Origin: Defluviitaleaceae bacterium | GTDB taxonomy: Bacteria > Bacillota > Clostridia > Lachnospirales > WRAX01 | Reading direction: 5' to 3' | NCBI GenBank assembly: GCA_009784355.1 | Contig: WRBU01000029.1 | Span: forward strand, 1-9,190 | Length of the DNA: 9,190 nucleotides | Part shown: positions 6,534 through 9,190 of the stretch, one piece after another | Layout of the letters: every line of letters begins with the position of its first letter | How positions within the stretch are numbered: position 1 is the stretch's first letter | Program-made: the position numbers and the translations under genes | Notes under the pieces: generated by a model | What the model was told of the DNA's origin: nothing | The model's database searches: none | Seen by the model: only the letters and a program-made list of their open reading frames with translations

Positions 6534-6567
6534 GGGACACCGCCTTCGGTGTCCCGCTTTTATTTTT
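6534..6567 (+). terminator. Intrinsic terminator after the coiled-coil gene
   Basis: A 9-bp perfect GC-rich stem, GGGACACCG (6534-6542) with CGGTGTCCC (6547-6555), closes the tetraloop CCTT. It is followed by GC and the T-rich TTTTATTTTT (6558-6567). It begins about 10 bases after the stop codon. No convincing promoter fits between it and the argS Shine-Dalgarno at about 6585, so it may act as a partial attenuator rather than a full stop. Confidence 0.85.
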
Positions 6568-6596
6568 ACACATATAGGTTGCCATAGGAGGAAATT

Positions 6597-8291
6597 ATGG
6601 ATTTTAAACACGAGATAGCAAAAATAGTGGCACAAGCTGCAAATATGGATATAGACGAAGTAGTGGCGAATATCGAAACCCCGCCAGACCCAAACTTGGG
6701 TGATTTTTCTTTTCCTTGCTTTAAGTTGGCAAAAGCTATGAAAAAGGCCCCTCAGGTCATTGCAGCAGAGCTAAAAAGTGATATTGCTACACCTAGCTTT
6801 GTTCAAAGTGTGGAACAAACCGGCCCATACTTGAATTTTTTTGTAAAGCGGGATATATATATACCTGAAGTATTGAGTAAAATAAGCTCGCAAGGGGAAG
6901 ATTTTGGGCGTGCAACCATTGGAAACGGCGGATGTATTGTTATAGACTACTCCCACCCAAACATGGCGAAACCCTTTCACGTGGGGCATTTGCGCTCTAC
7001 CGTAATAGGACATGCCCTTTACAATATTTTTAACTTTTTGGGATACCGCTCTTTTTCTATAAATTATCTTGGCGATTGGGGGACGCAGTTTGGCAAGGTT
7101 ATAGCCGCATACGAAAATTGGGGCAACGAAGCCGAGGTGCATGAGGGCGGCATACGTGAGCTTAACCGTCTTTATGTCAAGTTCCATGAAGAAGTAGAGG
7201 TCAATAAGGAGCTGGACGACGAAGCACGTGCGTGGCACAAAAAAATGGAGCAAGGCGATGAATATGCCATGAAGCTGTGGCAGTGGTTTAAAGATATAAG
7301 TATGGAGGAATACGCCAAAATTTACGAGCTTTTTGGTATTGAGTTTGATTCTTATCAAGGCGAGAGCTACTACAATGATAAGATGCAACCTGTTGTTGAG
7401 GAGCTAAAACAAAGCGGTGTTATGAAAGAAGACCAAGGAGCATGGATTGTTGACCTCGAGGAGTACAAGATGCCGCCGTGCATTGTGCTGCGTTCCGATG
7501 GCGGTACATTGTACGCTACCCGTGATATAACGTCCGTACTGCATCGTAAAGAAGAATATAATTTTGTACAAGCCTTGTACGTAACGTCACACGAACAAAC
7601 ACTGCATTTTGCTCAAGTTTTTAAGGTTGTGGAACTTATGGGGTACGATTGGGCGGCTGACCAGCTTTTACACGTGCCTTTTGGGTATATGAATTTGCCT
7701 GAGGGCAAAATGTCCACCAGAAAAGGCAAGGTTTTGTTGATGGAAGACCTTTTGGAGCAAACATTTGAAAAAATAGGCGAAATTATAGAGCAAAAAAACC
7801 CCAACATCGAAAGCAAAGAGAAAGTTGCCAAGCAAGTGGGCATTGGCGCAATTATTTTTAACGACCTGTATAACAGCCGCATAAAAGATGTGGAGTTTTC
7901 ATGGGAACGTATGCTCAGTTTTGAGGGCGAAACAGGCCCATATGTGCAATATACCCATGCCCGTTGCTCGTCCGTGCTTGCAAAGGCGCAGACCGACTTC
8001 GCAGATGCTGACCTTTCGCTTCTTACCACCGATGAGGAGTTTGCATTAGCAAAAATTCTTAACAGCTTCCCAGAAAAAGCGGCGGAAGCAGCTCAAAAAT
8101 ACGAGCCATATATAATCTCTCGCTTTGTAATGCAAGCGGCACAAGCGTTTAATAAATTTTACCACGAAAACCCAATCTTAAAAGTAGATGGTGATTTACA
8201 AAAGGCTCGATTGTATTTGGTGCATTGCACAAAAACCGTTATTGCAACTGCTCTTGGGCTACTTGGAATAAGCTCACCGCAAGAAATGTAG
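6597..8291 (+). CDS. argS: Arginyl-tRNA synthetase ArgS
   Basis: This 564-residue class I aminoacyl-tRNA synthetase charges tRNA-Arg with arginine using ATP. The N-terminal additional domain (about 1-85) contains NLGDFSFPCFKLAK at 33-46. The catalytic Rossmann domain begins with SHPNMAKPFHVGHLRST at 119-135, in which HVGH (128-131) is the HIGH signature. LGDWGTQFGK at 158-167 follows. The KMSK-type loop is KMSTRKG at 371-377. FEGETGPYVQYTHAR at 442-456 leads into the C-terminal DALR anticodon-binding domain, which ends in the usual terminal Met. The start is fixed by a strong ribosome site, AGGAGG (6587-6592), 5 bases before the ATG. It is separated from the preceding gene by an intrinsic terminator, yet I find no good promoter of its own. 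No T-box leader is visible. The TM2-like gene follows with an 84-base gap. Confidence 0.97.
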   Translation: MDFKHEIAKIVAQAANMDIDEVVANIETPPDPNLGDFSFPCFKLAKAMKKAPQVIAAELKSDIATPSFVQSVEQTGPYLNFFVKRDIYIPEVLSKISSQGEDFGRATIGNGGCIVIDYSHPNMAKPFHVGHLRSTVIGHALYNIFNFLGYRSFSINYLGDWGTQFGKVIAAYENWGNEAEVHEGGIRELNRLYVKFHEEVEVNKELDDEARAWHKKMEQGDEYAMKLWQWFKDISMEEYAKIYELFGIEFDSYQGESYYNDKMQPVVEELKQSGVMKEDQGAWIVDLEEYKMPPCIVLRSDGGTLYATRDITSVLHRKEEYNFVQALYVTSHEQTLHFAQVFKVVELMGYDWAADQLLHVPFGYMNLPEGKMSTRKGKVLLMEDLLEQTFEKIGEIIEQKNPNIESKEKVAKQVGIGAIIFNDLYNSRIKDVEFSWERMLSFEGETGPYVQYTHARCSSVLAKAQTDFADADLSLLTTDEEFALAKILNSFPEKAAEAAQKYEPYIISRFVMQAAQAFNKFYHENPILKVDGDLQKARLYLVHCTKTVIATALGLLGISSPQEM

Positions 8292-8292
8292 A

Positions 8293-8364
8293 AAACTTTT
8301 GCAACTCAGCAAACTTTTGCAAAAAAACAACGTATCTAAATACAAGAAATTAAAATTGCAAAAG
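8293..8364 (+). promoter_or_regulatory. Leader repeats complementary to the downstream Shine-Dalgarno
   Basis: The 12-mer AAACTTTTGCAA occurs twice in direct orientation (8293-8304 and 8311-8322, period 18). Its core CTTTTGCAA is exactly complementary to TTGCAAAAG at 8356-8364, which overlaps the Shine-Dalgarno AAAGGAG (8361-8367) of the next gene. The first copy can instead pair with TTGCAAAA at 8317-8324. Mutually exclusive pairings could control translation. The sequence is AT-rich, so chance is possible. No convincing promoter is present, so the next gene may be cotranscribed with argS. Confidence 0.4.
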
Positions 8365-8375
8365 GAGTGTTGAAT

Positions 8376-8954
8376 ATGCATCATGACCCAAATGGCGGCA
8401 TAGATAAAAGTGATTACACACGTGACAACCGCACAGCACATTCAGAAACAGCCCCACCAATACCGCCACCACCGCCAACAATGCCGTATCACGGCGGGCG
8501 GCATATGGGGGTAAAAGTTCCCAGCCGATTTATATTATTTATACTGGCTTGGCTACCTGGGCTTGGACACATGTATATGGGGCTAATTCGCCGTGGACTG
8601 TTTTACATGTCAGCAACGGCACTATCAATTTTTTTAACAGTACAAATGTTTTCAAATTGGAGATTTTTTGGATTTTTTGGAATATTTGCCGCTTTTTCCA
8701 TTGCCGCTGTCTTGGCAGTTTCATTTTTTGAAACCTTGTCGTTGAGAAGGGATATAGTAATGGGCAAGACAATAGAAGACCAACTGCCTGCTTTTTTAAA
8801 AAACAAAGGCACTATTTCAAAAATTGCTTTGGTGATACTTGTTGTTGTCGGCATCAGCTTTGTTTCATCCCTAACATGGTATGGATGGCTTATAATGGCT
8901 TTTATAGGCGTTGTCGCAATAACATTTGTTATGAATAAAAAGTCTGAAAAATAG
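8376..8954 (+). CDS. TM2-like multi-pass membrane protein of unknown function
   Basis: This 192-residue protein starts at the ATG 8 bases after AAAGGAG (8361-8367). In-frame GTG and TTG codons at 8367 and 8370 overlap or abut that site and are rejected as starts. The N-terminal 47 residues are polar and cytosolic-looking, with a proline-rich run APPIPPPPPTMP at 26-37. Hydrophobic segments lie at about 51-67, 74-92, 98-118, 148-166 and 168-186. The motif LAWLPGLGHMYMGLIRRGL at 58-75 resembles the turn between the two helices of TM2-domain proteins (PGxGHxYxGxxxRG). FFETLSLRRDIVMG at 117-130 is also typical of related clostridial membrane proteins. The biological role is not known, and enzymatic motifs are absent. 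It follows argS and ends at a long terminator hairpin before parA. The proline-rich tail could be a protein-interaction region, which is inference. Confidence 0.85.
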   Translation: MHHDPNGGIDKSDYTRDNRTAHSETAPPIPPPPPTMPYHGGRHMGVKVPSRFILFILAWLPGLGHMYMGLIRRGLFYMSATALSIFLTVQMFSNWRFFGFFGIFAAFSIAAVLAVSFFETLSLRRDIVMGKTIEDQLPAFLKNKGTISKIALVILVVVGISFVSSLTWYGWLIMAFIGVVAITFVMNKKSEK

Positions 8955-8967
8955 ACCTGTATTTCAT

Positions 8968-9006
8968 AAAAAGCAAATTCTGTGAAATGTTCCGTGGAAC
9001 ATTTTG

Positions 9007-9025
<19 letters not shown>
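8968..9025 (+). terminator. Long compound terminator hairpin after the TM2-like gene
   Basis: The outer arms AAAAAGCAAATTCTG (8968-8982) and CAGGATTTGCTTTTT (9010-9024) pair over 15 bp with one G-U. They enclose a second hairpin of 8-9 bp (8985-9004), and the right arm ends in a six-T run (9020-9025). The AAAAAGC...GCTTTTTT form is typical of an intrinsic terminator, and the A-rich left arm could also help on the minus strand. The right arm contains part of the parA promoter. Confidence 0.75.
8985..9004. other. parS-like palindrome lacking the two central bases
   Basis: TGTTCCGTGGAACA (8988-9001) sits within a 20-bp palindrome with 9-bp perfect arms and centre GT. The ParB site of Firmicutes has the form TGTTNCACGTGAAACA. 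The form TGTTCCACGTGGAACA minus its AC gives exactly this sequence. It lies 68 bases upstream of the parA ATG. Whether ParB binds a site with half-sites moved 2 bp closer is doubtful. It may be a degenerate parS, another operator, or simply the inner terminator stem. Confidence 0.4.

Positions 9026-9190
<165 letters not shown>

Noticed and set aside
6524..6596. T-box riboswitch in front of argS
   Set aside because: The gap is too short, and no specifier loop or T-box consensus is visible.
6771..7388. 205-residue open frame on the minus strand
   Set aside because: It is antisense to the conserved argS catalytic domain with no supporting signals, so it is a shadow of the coding frame.
8367..8375. 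GTG/TTG starts for the TM2-like protein
   Set aside because: They overlap or abut the Shine-Dalgarno AAAGGAG. The ATG at 8376 has ideal spacing.

Overview
This window looks like a chromosomal segment of a low-to-moderate-GC Gram-positive bacterium of the Firmicutes, most likely class Clostridia. The basis is purine-rich Shine-Dalgarno sites, sigma-A promoters with TGn-extended -10 boxes, and the gene order Asp23/YloU - FakA/YloV - RecG - RsmD - CoaD - small coiled-coil protein. The species cannot be named from sequence alone. All long genes lie on the + strand, and coding density is high. The longest gap without a gene is about 180 bases.

Layout. (a) 1-462 is the 3' part of a metallo-beta-lactamase-fold hydrolase. 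It is followed by an intergenic stretch with short direct and inverted repeats and a clear promoter at 543-571. (b) 641-4730 is a compact operon of an Asp23/Gls24-family protein, the fatty acid kinase FakA (overlapping by 8 bases) and the helicase RecG (9-base gap). (c) 4730-4845 is an imperfect inverted repeat of about 116 bp with a strong central hairpin, abutting the recG stop codon. (d) 4856-5917 starts with a promoter placed so that rsmD mRNA should begin at or very near its ATG (predicted leaderless), followed by rsmD and coaD. (e) A promoter buried in the end of coaD serves a DivIVA/ATP-synthase-b-like coiled-coil gene (5978-6523), which ends at an intrinsic terminator. (f) argS (6597-8291) is followed by a leader with repeats complementary to the next Shine-Dalgarno, then a TM2-like membrane protein gene (8376-8954). 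(g) 8968-9035 packs a long terminator hairpin, a parS-like palindrome lacking two central bases and the parA promoter into about 70 bases. The start of parA/soj runs off the window at 9190.

The genes are mostly housekeeping: incorporation of fatty acids into membrane lipid (FakA), replication fork and recombination repair (RecG), 16S rRNA methylation (RsmD), coenzyme A synthesis (CoaD), arginine charging (ArgS) and chromosome segregation (ParA). In Bacillus subtilis, rpmB lies beside yloU, and sdaA genes lie between yloV and recG. Neither is present here. I see no defence system, transposase, CRISPR array, tRNA or rRNA. The points most worth a second look are non-coding: the 116-bp inverted repeat, the leaderless rsmD promoter, the shortened parS-like site inside a terminator, and the possible Shine-Dalgarno sequestration in front of the TM2-like gene.
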